From contig NZ_BCTY01000003.1 in the NCBI RefSeq assembly GCF_001591005.1, forward strand, positions 62,001 to 126,000: DNA of 64,000 nt, in the 5' to 3' direction. This document shows, piece by piece, positions 41,637-50,400 of the stretch. How positions within the stretch are numbered: the first letter of the stretch is position 1; each line of letters opens with the position of its first letter. Source of the DNA: Sphingomonas sanguinis NBRC 13937 (lineage in GTDB: Bacteria; Pseudomonadota; Alphaproteobacteria; Sphingomonadales; Sphingomonadaceae). The notes beneath the pieces are model-generated. The model was given only the letters and a program-made list of their open reading frames with translations. It had not been told where the DNA came from and ran no database searches. The position numbers were made by a program, and so were the translations under genes.

Positions 41637-44515
41637 AGCTTCAGCGTCGCGCTGAAGAGCGCATTGCGCCCGATGATCGCGCGGCCATAGAAGTAGCCGT
41701 CCACGATCGTCTGCGTCTGTCCCTGACGCGGATTGCCCTCGGTAAAGCCCTTCACATCGGTCAGGTTGTCGACGCTGACCGACAGGTTCAGGCGCGGCGT
41801 GGCGTCGATGCTCGCCCCGATCGAGAAGACCCCGTATTCGGGCAGCGCAATGCCGTTGCCGCTGTCGGCGAAGATCTTGCCGACATATTTGTACCGCCCG
41901 TAAATCTCGCCCAGCCCGCCGGGCAGGACGAAGGACGGGGTGACGGTCAGCAGCTTCTTGGGCGTACGCTCCGGCGTGTTGCCGTCATATTGCGGCTGGG
42001 CGACGCCATTGAACCGCAGGTTGCTGAGCTTGGGGTCCTGATAAACGCCTTGTACGTTCAGGCTGAAGAACTCGACCGGGCGCAGCGTCGCGTCCAGCTG
42101 CACGCCATTGGTGAAGTTATCCGCCAACGCGTTGCTCGCCTGCGCCGGATTGGCCGGATTGATGAACTGATAGGACTGGTCGCGGAACTCGGTGCGGAAG
42201 CCGATGACCGAGGCGTTGAAGCCATTGGCCTTGAACCGCACGCCGCCTTCGTACAGCGTCAGCCCGGACGGCGCATGGGTGCCGCCGGTGTCACCGCCAT
42301 TGGTCTGGAAACCATGCGCGCCGCGCACATAGAGCGCGACATGATCGGTCAGCTCGTAATTGATGCCCGCCGTATAGGCCCAGTCGGAATAATTGGCGGT
42401 CTGGCGGGTATAGGTGCCCCTGAACGTGCTGCCGACATTGTCGTACAGGCCCGGCGTTCCTGCAGGCACGGCGGCGTTGACGGCGGCGCTGTTGCCAATG
42501 TCGACCCGAACATGCTGATGCTCGTAACGCGCGCCGAAGTCGATGTGCAGCCGGTCGCCGATGGTCAGTTCGTCGTTGAAATAGGCCGACAGCGACGTCA
42601 CCTCGTCATTGAACAGGCCCTGCCCCCAATTACCGTAATTAACCATGCCATTGTTGGTCAGCGATCCCAGCACGCCGCCCGCTGCGTTCAGCGCGACCAT
42701 GTCATAGACGTTGGAATCGTTGCGCACGTCGTTCAGCACGGTGGCGACCGCCGACTGGTTGTTGGAACGACGGACGTTATAGACCATGCCGCCGACGGTC
42801 AGCGAGTTGTCGATATTGCCGCCGCCGAAATCCCATTTCGCGCCGAAATCACTGCCGAAATCCTTGGTCGTCAACGTCTGATGGTTGAGCACCGTCTGCT
42901 GAAGCAGGCCATTGCCGTTCAGGCCGTTGAGAGCGGCGGTGTTCGACGCGGCAATCACCTGCCCGGTGCGGATGTTGCGCAGGCCATATTGCGCGACGCC
43001 GGGGAAGCGGAGCGCCGCAACCTGGAAATAGGTCAACGGCGAACCCTGAAGCGGGGTCAGCCCGGCCAGCGGCGAAGACGCCGGCGTCAGATAGTTGAGC
43101 GCCGAGGTCAGGCCCGCGGTTCCCGAGCCGCTGCCCGGGAAGATGCCGTTGAAATCATAGGACCCGTCCAGATAGCGCGCGCGGCCGAACAGGCGCAGGC
43201 TGGGGCTGACCGGCACCTCGACATCGATGCGATAGGTATTGGCCTTCACATGAACGCCCTCGGCCGAGCTGAACCGGCGCAGGCTCTCACCGGTCGCAGG
43301 CGCATTGGGCACCAGGAACTGGGTAAAGCCGCGCCCACCCGCATCGTCACGCTTCAGGTCGAGGCCGGGCACGCTGCTGATATCGCCATTGGCCGACACG
43401 CGGAACGGCATGTCCGCATAATAGGGGAAATGCTTGTCGCCATGCTTGACGGTGAAGCGGACCAGCCCGCCACCCGAGAATTTCTTCTCCAACATAGCCT
43501 TCACGTCATAGGCGTTGAAGGTGAAAGGCGTACGGCGAACGCCCTTTTGCGAGGTAACATAGCCGCCGACGTTGAACGCCCAGCCATCCGCGATCGGCGC
43601 GGAGAAATAACCATCGGCACGCAGGTCGCCATAAGTGGTGCCGGTATAGCGCACCATCGCCGTCGCCTTGTCATGGTCGGGCTTCAGCGAGATGAAGTTG
43701 ATCGTCGCGCCCGCGCCATTGGGGGCCAGCACGCCCGACGTGCCACCCTCGACCGCTTCCAGCCGGTTGATGGTGATGTCGTTCTGGAAATAAAAATCCG
43801 CACCGCCGCCGCCATAGAGGATCGGCATGCCATCCTCTTCCAGCGTGATGAAGGTCTGCGCGCCCCCGCGCAGGCCGCGCACCGAATAGTTGTTCGAGAT
43901 CGGCCCCGCCGTGCCTTCGACAAAGACGCCGGGCACCAGTTCCAGCGTCTCGGCAGTCGAGCGCGGCGCCTTGCGCAGCAGGTCCGCCGCGCTGGCCAGG
44001 GTGACATTGGACGAGGAGTTGAACAGCGTCCGGCGATCGGAGGTGTTGCCGGTGACGATGATCTCGCTCTGCGCCCCCGCATCGGCCTGCGCCGTCTCGT
44101 CCGGGGAGGTGGCACCGGCAGCTCCTGCCTGCGCACCGCCCGGCGTCATCCCGCCATCCTGCGGCGCGACGTAATCGACCGTGCGGGGCTTCGCAGGAGC
44201 CGCCGCACCGATCACCGCCGTGCGTCCGTCGAACGACACCAGACGCAGCCGGCTAGGCGCGATCAGTCGCTTCAGGCCTTCCTCGATGCTCAACTGCCCC
44301 CTGACTGCCGAGACGATCTGCCCACGCGTTACGTCGCTGGGCGCGAGAATCTGGATACCGGCCTGCTGGGCGAAGCGGACCAGTCCGGTGGTCGCGGGCT
44401 GGCGTGGAACGTCGAAGTTGCGAACCGTCGACTGCGCGGCGACGGCAGGCGACGCGATCCCGGCGGCAATGGCCACCATCGACACGAACGGAATGGTCAG
44501 AATCTGGCTGCGCAT
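41633..44515 (-). CDS. TonB-dependent receptor with N-terminal signalling domain (FecA type)
   Basis: A 960-residue outer-membrane receptor. Signal peptide (about 1-27), then an STN/secretin-like signalling domain at about 40-105 (QAGIQILAPSDVTRGQIVSA). A TonB-box-like region near residue 150 is followed by the plug (SEIIVTGNTSDRRTLFNSSS, GAQTFITLEEDGMPI) and a 22-strand barrel ending in ALFSATLKL with a terminal hydrophobic residue. The STN domain would contact the FecR-like protein encoded upstream and report ligand binding to the sigma factor. The ligand is unknown; the glycosidase neighbour suggests a carbohydrate. Confidence 0.92.
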   Translation of the reverse strand: MRSQILTIPFVSMVAIAAGIASPAVAAQSTVRNFDVPRQPATTGLVRFAQQAGIQILAPSDVTRGQIVSAVRGQLSIEEGLKRLIAPSRLRLVSFDGRTAVIGAAAPAKPRTVDYVAPQDGGMTPGGAQAGAAGATSPDETAQADAGAQSEIIVTGNTSDRRTLFNSSSNVTLASAADLLRKAPRSTAETLELVPGVFVEGTAGPISNNYSVRGLRGGAQTFITLEEDGMPILYGGGGADFYFQNDITINRLEAVEGGTSGVLAPNGAGATINFISLKPDHDKATAMVRYTGTTYGDLRADGYFSAPIADGWAFNVGGYVTSQKGVRRTPFTFNAYDVKAMLEKKFSGGGLVRFTVKHGDKHFPYYADMPFRVSANGDISSVPGLDLKRDDAGGRGFTQFLVPNAPATGESLRRFSSAEGVHVKANTYRIDVEVPVSPSLRLFGRARYLDGSYDFNGIFPGSGSGTAGLTSALNYLTPASSPLAGLTPLQGSPLTYFQVAALRFPGVAQYGLRNIRTGQVIAASNTAALNGLNGNGLLQQTVLNHQTLTTKDFGSDFGAKWDFGGGNIDNSLTVGGMVYNVRRSNNQSAVATVLNDVRNDSNVYDMVALNAAGGVLGSLTNNGMVNYGNWGQGLFNDEVTSLSAYFNDELTIGDRLHIDFGARYEHQHVRVDIGNSAAVNAAVPAGTPGLYDNVGSTFRGTYTRQTANYSDWAYTAGINYELTDHVALYVRGAHGFQTNGGDTGGTHAPSGLTLYEGGVRFKANGFNASVIGFRTEFRDQSYQFINPANPAQASNALADNFTNGVQLDATLRPVEFFSLNVQGVYQDPKLSNLRFNGVAQPQYDGNTPERTPKKLLTVTPSFVLPGGLGEIYGRYKYVGKIFADSGNGIALPEYGVFSIGASIDATPRLNLSVSVDNLTDVKGFTEGNPRQGQTQTIVDGYFYGRAIIGRNALFSATLKL

Positions 44516-44558
44516 GACACCCCTCCCTGGAATTTTTGACGCGCTTCATATGGCGCTG

Positions 44559-44605
44559 ATCCAAGGATGCGCGGCCGCTTCGTTTCCGTCGGTGCGGTCA
44601 GAAAT
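44559..44605 (-). promoter_or_regulatory. Putative ECF-sigma promoter of the receptor gene
   Basis: On the minus strand: T-C-T-G-A-C-C, eight bases, GGAAA, 18 bases, TTGGAT. The same elements in the same order precede the sigma gene (46167-46212). GGAAA is typical of FecI-type -35 elements. Transcription would start about 40 bases before the receptor ATG. Confidence 0.62.
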
Positions 44606-44619
44606 TTTTTAAAAGGATT

Positions 44620-45564
44620 TTACTGGAGAACAATGCGGGTCACATCGCCCTTGCCGGGAAGTTCGCGGCGCTCGACCCGGCCGCCGACCATCGCGGCGCT
44701 GGCGGCGGCGAAACCGTCGACGTCATAGATGCGAAACCAGCCCACGACCCGCCGCCCGGCCAGCTGCGGCGCGACTTCCAACTGGTCGTTATTGTAGCGG
44801 TTGAACTCCGCCGCCGCTTGGCCCAGCGTCATGTCGTCCAGCACGATGCGCCCTTCCCGCCACGCCAGTTGCTGGTCCGATGCCTGCGGCTCCATGGCCC
44901 GCACCGCCATACGGCCCGGTTTCAACACCGCCCACTGGCCCGCCGCCACGGCGCGCGGCGGATCGGCGCTGTCGACCGACCAGATCTTCACTACCCCCTT
45001 GGTCACCACGACACGAGCGGCGTCGCCCTCCCGCCGGACATCGAACGCCGTACCGACCGCCTGGACACGGTACGGGCCGCTCGCCACCACGAAGGGGCGT
45101 TTCGGATTGTGCGCGACCTGGAACCAGGCCTCGCCCTTGTTCACGTCGATATGTCGCTCGGCGGGCGTGAACGCCACGCGCAGCGTCGTGCCGCTATTGA
45201 CGAGCGCGACCGATCCATCGGCCAGCGGCATCCGCCGAATCTCGCCGATCCGCGTATCGATCCGCTCCGCCCGGTCCGGCCAGAAGCCAAGGCCCAGCCC
45301 GGCAACGAGCGCGGCGGCCATCGCGCCGCCGCCCCATCGTCGCCAATGCCATCGATCGCGCTCCGGCGCCCGCCCTTCCCCTTCATCGGATCGCCCCGAC
45401 AGGGCACGCACCCGATCGAGCAGCCCCAGCGCCGCCGTGGCGCGCAGCAAAGCCCCCCGGTGCCGCGAATCCTCGTCCAGCCAAGCCGCCAGCCTGGCAT
45501 CCTCCTCGCCATCCAGGCCCCGGTCGATGGCGGCGGCCCAGCGACAGGCGATGTCGTCGATCAT
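44620..45564 (-). CDS. FecR-family anti-sigma factor / signal transducer
   Basis: A 314-residue inner-membrane protein. The cytoplasmic N-terminus (about 1-75) contains the DUF4880-like helix region CRWAAAIDRGLDGEEDARLA that binds the sigma factor. One membrane helix at about 80-96 (GGAMAAALVAGLGLGFW) is followed by the periplasmic FecR domain with GEIRRMPLADGSVALVNSGT, EAWFQVAHNPKRPFVV and VGTAFDVRREGDAARVVVTK. It would keep the sigma factor inactive until the receptor signals. The start overlaps the sigma gene stop (ATGA). Confidence 0.93.
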   Translation of the reverse strand: MIDDIACRWAAAIDRGLDGEEDARLAAWLDEDSRHRGALLRATAALGLLDRVRALSGRSDEGEGRAPERDRWHWRRWGGGAMAAALVAGLGLGFWPDRAERIDTRIGEIRRMPLADGSVALVNSGTTLRVAFTPAERHIDVNKGEAWFQVAHNPKRPFVVASGPYRVQAVGTAFDVRREGDAARVVVTKGVVKIWSVDSADPPRAVAAGQWAVLKPGRMAVRAMEPQASDQQLAWREGRIVLDDMTLGQAAAEFNRYNNDQLEVAPQLAGRRVVGWFRIYDVDGFAAASAAMVGGRVERRELPGKGDVTRIVLQ

Positions 45565-46151
45565 CGCCAGCCTCCCGTTTCGTGACGGGTCGCACGTGCG
45601 TTCCGACGTTCGCGGCGGCGGATCGGCAGCTCGGCCTTTTCCTCCTCGCTCAACTGGTCGAGAATCCGCTTCAGCCCGCGCGCAACGTCATTTTCCACCA
45701 CGGTTTCAGGGATATGCAGCCGCATCGCGATGTCACGCTGCGCCATACCGTCGATCTTGCGCAACCGGAAAATCTGCCGCGCCCGGTCCGGCAGTGCATC
45801 GATCAGCCGCTCGATGCGGGCCAGCATATGCCGTTCGGCGACGATCTCCTCGGGCGAATGGGAGAGGTCGGGTGCATTGTCCAGCTCGGCCAGACCGCTC
45901 GCCGCGTCGATGCTGACCACCCGCTCGCGCCTGATCTGCTCCAGCACGACGTTGCGCGCGGCGCGGAAGAAGTAACGGCGCGGGTCGTCGATATGGGCGA
46001 ACCCATCGAGCCTGCTGATCCGGCAATAGGTTTCCTGCACCACGTCATCCACGTCGACAGCCGGGAACGCCGCGCGCAGCCAAACCCGCAACTGCCGCTC
46101 ATGCGGCAGGATGTAACGGCCGACCCAGGCGATAAGCTGATCCGAATGCAC
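45561..46151 (-). CDS. FecI-type ECF RNA polymerase sigma factor
   Basis: A 196-residue ECF sigma factor. Region 2 has DVDDVVQETYCRISRL and DDPRRYFFRAARNVVLEQIR; region 4 has LPDRARQIFRLRKIDGMAQRD and LHIPETVVENDVARGLKRIL. GTG 46151 is chosen, with GAGGGGAG just upstream as a ribosome-binding site. A longer frame would start at TTG 46172, but that TTG lies inside the promoter-like motif shared with the receptor gene. It is followed by the FecR-like gene and controls the receptor, glycosidase and halogenase genes, by family precedent. Confidence 0.92.
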   Translation of the reverse strand: MHSDQLIAWVGRYILPHERQLRVWLRAAFPAVDVDDVVQETYCRISRLDGFAHIDDPRRYFFRAARNVVLEQIRRERVVSIDAASGLAELDNAPDLSHSPEEIVAERHMLARIERLIDALPDRARQIFRLRKIDGMAQRDIAMRLHIPETVVENDVARGLKRILDQLSEEEKAELPIRRRERRNARATRHETGGWR

Positions 46152-46166
46152 GCGGCTCCCCTCGTC

Positions 46167-46212
46167 ATCCAAGATGCAGCAGCCTTATCTTTCCGTCGAG
46201 ATGGTCAGAGAT
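46167..46212 (-). promoter_or_regulatory. Putative autoregulated ECF-sigma promoter of the sigma-factor gene
   Basis: Minus strand TCTGACC, eight bases, GGAAA, 17 bases, TTGGAT. It matches the sequence in front of the receptor gene almost element for element. Its place only a few bases before the GTG start suggests a very short leader, or that the functional -10 is the GCATC just upstream of TTGGAT. Confidence 0.58.
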
Positions 46213-46345
46213 TTTGCGACGGGCCGATCGGGTGCCGGCTCGGCCGTTGGGCACCCACAGGGCAAGGCAGTGGCCCCGTGCTTTGCCGGACGTGGTAATG
46301 GGAGGAGCGAGACCGACCTTCCCGTTACCTAGGGATAAGACTCAA

Positions 46346-46690
46346 TTAGATCCAGAATACTAGAGCGGTTGCGATGGCGACGCCTGAGAGGAAGTTGGCG
46401 GCGAGTTTGTCGTAGCGGGTGGCGACAGGGCGGAAGTCTTTGAGACGGCAGCAAGGCAATCTCGATGAGGTGCCCGCCACGGTATCGGTCCTTGTCGTAT
46501 CGGATGGCTCGTTTCCAGTTGCGTCGCCCGGAATGACGGGAATGGCTCCAGCATCGCGGAGCGAGCGGCGCAGTCGGTCGGCGTCATAGCCTCTGTCACC
46601 AACGAGATAACGCATGCGCCCGGCCCGTTCGAGAAGCGCAGGCGCCGCTTTACCGTCGCTGACGTTGCCGGCCGTCAACATCGACACTTA
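46346..46690 (-). pseudogene. IS5-like transposase remnant (C-terminal part, rearranged)
   Basis: The minus-strand frame reads LTAGNVSDGKAAPALLERAG, RYLVGDRGYDADRLRRSLRD and then CRLKDFRPVATRYDKLAANF, characteristic of the catalytic C-terminal half of IS5-family transposases. The middle (about 46440-46530) is out of the family's frame, and the N-terminal half is absent: upstream sequence (46690-46775) does not continue the protein. It is a dead fragment at the edge of the type VI island, between the sigma-factor locus and the AT-rich immunity gene. Confidence 0.8.
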
Positions 46691-46818
46691 GGGGCAACCA
46701 CTGAACCTCGGCCAGCATCGTATCGGCGTCGACACCGGCGAACACCTACACGCTGACCAACTAGCACAGCCTCACCGTAAGTTTTATCACATTTCCTTTG
46801 ATTTCATAAGTATAATTT

Positions 46819-47400
46819 TTAGTCAAATAGAAATTCAAGCCAATTTGACTTTTCTTCAGACCCAAGCGAATTTATCACTGATTTATTTACCTCTTCACAA
46901 ATACTTTTTGGTATCGAAAAATCATCATCAAATATATCTTTCGAATTTTCGATTACAAAAAAATCAGCCCATCTATCCAGAATATTTAAGTATTCGCAAA
47001 AGTTGGACGCCAAGCGTTTATACTGCCATTTTCCTTCACCGTGACGAGAAAACCATACAACGCCACTTACGTCGATCGTAACAGGGTCTCCAGCCCATGC
47101 AGAAATAACATAATGATTTGCATCCCATGCCTCTGAGGCCTGCCCCGTATTAGCATCGAAACGGTAGCCCGCCTGAGCTTCTACAATTTCCGAAAGCGCA
47201 AAGAAAGACAAAGTCTCTGCAGTCCAAGGCAGTTCAATTCCACCCGCGTAACCCACCTCCTTAAAAGCGCGAATAAAATCTACGCCAAATATATGCTCCA
47301 GATATTCTTTATCATTCTCAGAGGGATACTCCACGCGGTAAGCAAGATCACACTTATCCAAGGTGGAAACCCACTGCTTAAAGGTATCGCGATAATCCAT
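46819..47400 (-). CDS. Putative immunity protein of the RHS toxin (SUKH-like)
   Basis: A 193-residue acidic protein (MDYRDTFKQWVSTLDKCDL at the start). It begins eight bases after the RHS toxin stop, the classic toxin-immunity spacing. The segments WAGDPVTIDVSG, VWFSRHGEGKWQYKRLASNF and CEYLNILDRWADFFV resemble the SMI1/KNR4 (SUKH) fold common among nuclease-toxin immunities. Codon use is clearly AT-richer than in the flanking genes, a sign of recent acquisition with the toxin tip. ATG 47400 is preferred to the longer frame opening at 47436, which runs into the toxin gene. Confidence 0.75.
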   Translation of the reverse strand: MDYRDTFKQWVSTLDKCDLAYRVEYPSENDKEYLEHIFGVDFIRAFKEVGYAGGIELPWTAETLSFFALSEIVEAQAGYRFDANTGQASEAWDANHYVISAWAGDPVTIDVSGVVWFSRHGEGKWQYKRLASNFCEYLNILDRWADFFVIENSKDIFDDDFSIPKSICEEVNKSVINSLGSEEKSNWLEFLFD

Positions 47401-47407
47401 AATATTC

Positions 47408-50400
47408 CTATCCGCATCCTGCTTTGAAAGCGTCAATCATTGCCTGACGATCAATCAAGCGTCCTTTGGTATCATTATGATAATCACCCCGGTGGCCTGT
47501 TAACGCATGAAGGTGGTCATTCGGCATGCCAACCTTACCGTTTTTAAGAAATCGAATGTTGCGTGGATCACCTTTCCAATCCGGTGCAGATGCAACGTTA
47601 TTTATATGGTGTCCGGTATAGCCTTCAACCGTGCCTGTCCTGAGCAATTCAGCTTTTTGCGCATCCGTCCAGTTAACGGTTCCCGATCCAGTCGTGCTGA
47701 CCAGCTGTCGTTCCAGAGCCCAAGCGCGATTTACGCCTGTTGTACGTCCGCCTAACTGGGGCTTTAACGAAGCTGAAATTGGATATTTGACCGTTCCCGG
47801 TGCGTCCTGAAGCCCCTCCGGGTCCATCCACTGCAACGGGTCATGCACATAGGCATGGGTCCGCAGGCCGCCATCGACGCCGATCGGGTCGGGGGACAGA
47901 TACTGGCCGGTTTCGGGATCGTAATAGCGGTTGAGGTTGTAGTGCAGCCCGCTTTCCGCATCCTCCCATTGCCCGGGAAAGCGCAGTGCGCAGGGTGACG
48001 CCCCGCACTCTCCTTCGGCCGCGCCGCCACCGCGTTCGCGCAGCAGCGCGCGGGCGGTGCGGGTGCGGCCCCAGAGTTCGGGCTCGGCGCGCCATTGGCA
48101 TTGGCCGTCCTCGCCGAACAGCGCATGCGGCGCGCCCAGCTGGTCGGCGACGATCGGCAGCCACTGCGCCTCGGCCGGTATCGGTTCGGCGTCGACACCG
48201 GCGGGCACCAGTTCCTTGGCCAGCGGCCGCAGACCGTCGGGCTCGAAATGCCAGCGCTCGACCGAGAGGCTCTGGTCGCCCTCGCCTGCACCGGACCGAT
48301 GCCAGGCCTCGGCCAGCGACGTGCCTTGCCAGACATAGTCGACCCGCCGCGCCGTCGGACCGCCGAGCAACACCTTGCCGACACGCCGCCCGAATGCGTC
48401 ATAAGTATAGCGCCAGCGCGCGCCATCCGGCCCTTCCAGCTCAACCAGCCGATCGAACCCGTCCCAGCGATAACGCCAGCGACGCGGACGGAAGCCCTGC
48501 TCGGACAGAACGCGCTCGACCATTCGCCCACGAGCATCGTAGCGGAAGCGATTGGCCCCCGCCTTCACCACACAGTCGTGCCAGTAGCGATGCTCGCCCG
48601 CCAGCCCTTCGGCCAAGTTCATCAACGCGTCGTAGCGATAGGCCTCGCGCGCGCCGGGACGCTCGACGGCAACGGCCTGGTCACGCAGGTCATAGTGGAA
48701 ACGCGTGTCGCCGCGCGCGACAGACGTCCCCGCCTCGCTGATCCCCGCCAGCCGCCCGGCACGATCCCAATCGTAACGGCGCACCAAATCGCCCGGCCCC
48801 TGCCGCGCGCCCGAAAACACGGCCACACCCCCGGCGCGCTGTTCCGCCAGGCGGCCTGCCGGATCATAGGCCTGGGTCAGTTGAAAGGCGGTGCGCACCC
48901 CGATCGCGGCCGCCTCGCGCAGTGTCTCCAGCCCGCTCGCATCATGGTCGAAGCGCAGCGCATGGCCGTTGCTTTCATAACGGCGCAGCAGCCCCGCCTC
49001 GTCGAACCGCAGCTGGGTCGTGCCGCTGGGACTGGTGCGACCGGTACAGCGCCCCGCCTCGTCATAGCGATAGGTGACGGCGATGCCGTTCTGCTCTTCG
49101 GCGACCAAGCGGCCCTTGTCATCATATCGCAGCGCGACATCGGCGATCGGTCGGGCTGCGCCCTCGACCCGCGTCCACGTCGTCGCGCCGACCAGCCGGT
49201 CCGCCTCGTCATAGCGATAGGAGATCGCATCCTCGCCGGCGATCACCCGGGCGATGCGGTCGCGATCATCCCACTCGAAATGCTGCTCGGTCGAATCCGG
49301 CATCCGCTTGGCGAGCACGCGGCCCAGCGCGTCGCGGTGATAGAGCGTCTCGCGTCCGGCCCAGTCGATCTGCGCCGCGAGCCGCCCGGCCGCATCATAA
49401 TGGAAATGCCATTCCTGACCGGCCGCATTGCTGATCGCGGCCAGTCGCCCCGGGCCGTCATAGGCGAAGCCGGTGCTCGCGCCGAGCGGGTCGATCGTCC
49501 GGCGCAGCGTGTCGAAGGCGCCGTGGACGAAGCGGGTCGCCTGCCCGTCGCCGCGGATACGCGCGGCTAGCAGCCCTTCACCGTCATAAGCAAAGCGGGT
49601 TTCGCCGCCATCCGGCGTCCGGGCCAGGCTGACCGCGCCACGCGGATTCTCCGCCGACCGCTCATAGGCCCAGGCGCTGGTGCGCCCGGCGGGATCGGTC
49701 AGCTCCAGCAACCGCCCGAACCGGTCCCAGCGATAGCGGGTGACCCGCTCCTGACCCGACGCGCTGGGGGGATCGTGACGGGCGACGGGCCGTCCGGCCG
49801 CGTCGTTATCGTACCGGACGATGCCCGCGCCGACGACGCGTTCCTCGACCAGCGCACCGCGCTCATCATAGCGCGCCGTGCCCTTGACCCCATCGGCCCC
49901 GGTCCAGCGGACGATGTTGCCGCCTTGGTCGCGGACCCAGCTGGCCGTGCCGTCCGGTCCCTCGAACCCGACCAGCGCGCCCCACCGGTCGTAGCGCCAG
50001 CCCCAGCTGCGCCCGGCCCAGTCGGTCTGCGCGATCAGGCGGCCGTCGCCGTCATAGGCGAAGCGCGTCTCGCGACCGGCAGGGTCGATGCGCCGTTGCA
50101 GCCGCTCCAGCGCGTCCCACTCGCTGACCGTGCGTGCGCCGAGCGGATCGATCTCCTCGACGACCAGGTTGTTCGCATCATAGCGAAAGCTGGTGACCGC
50201 GCCGGTCGCATCGACATAGCGCGACAGGCGTTCCTCGGGAAAATAGAGGAAACGGTCGTTGAACATGCCGTCGCCGGTGCGCGTGCCGATAACGCGCCCG
50301 GCCGCATCATAGGCGATCTCGACCTGGGTCGGCCCGCTGTCCCGCCATCCGTTGAGCCAGCCCTCGGGCGAATAGCGATAATGGAACTCACCCGTGAACG

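Noticed and set aside
41567..44539. Very long open frame antisense to the TonB receptor gene
   Set aside because: It is a codon-bias shadow in GC-rich DNA: strongly Arg-rich, no domain, and wholly antisense to a gene with a clear family. The same holds for long antisense frames over yidC (2032-4020), RHS (49775-52330) and tssL (60812-62326).
46152..46172. TTG 46172 as the sigma-factor start
   Set aside because: The TTG is part of the TTGGAT shared with the receptor-gene upstream motif, and the intervening residues are not conserved sigma sequence; GTG 46151 has a good ribosome-binding site.
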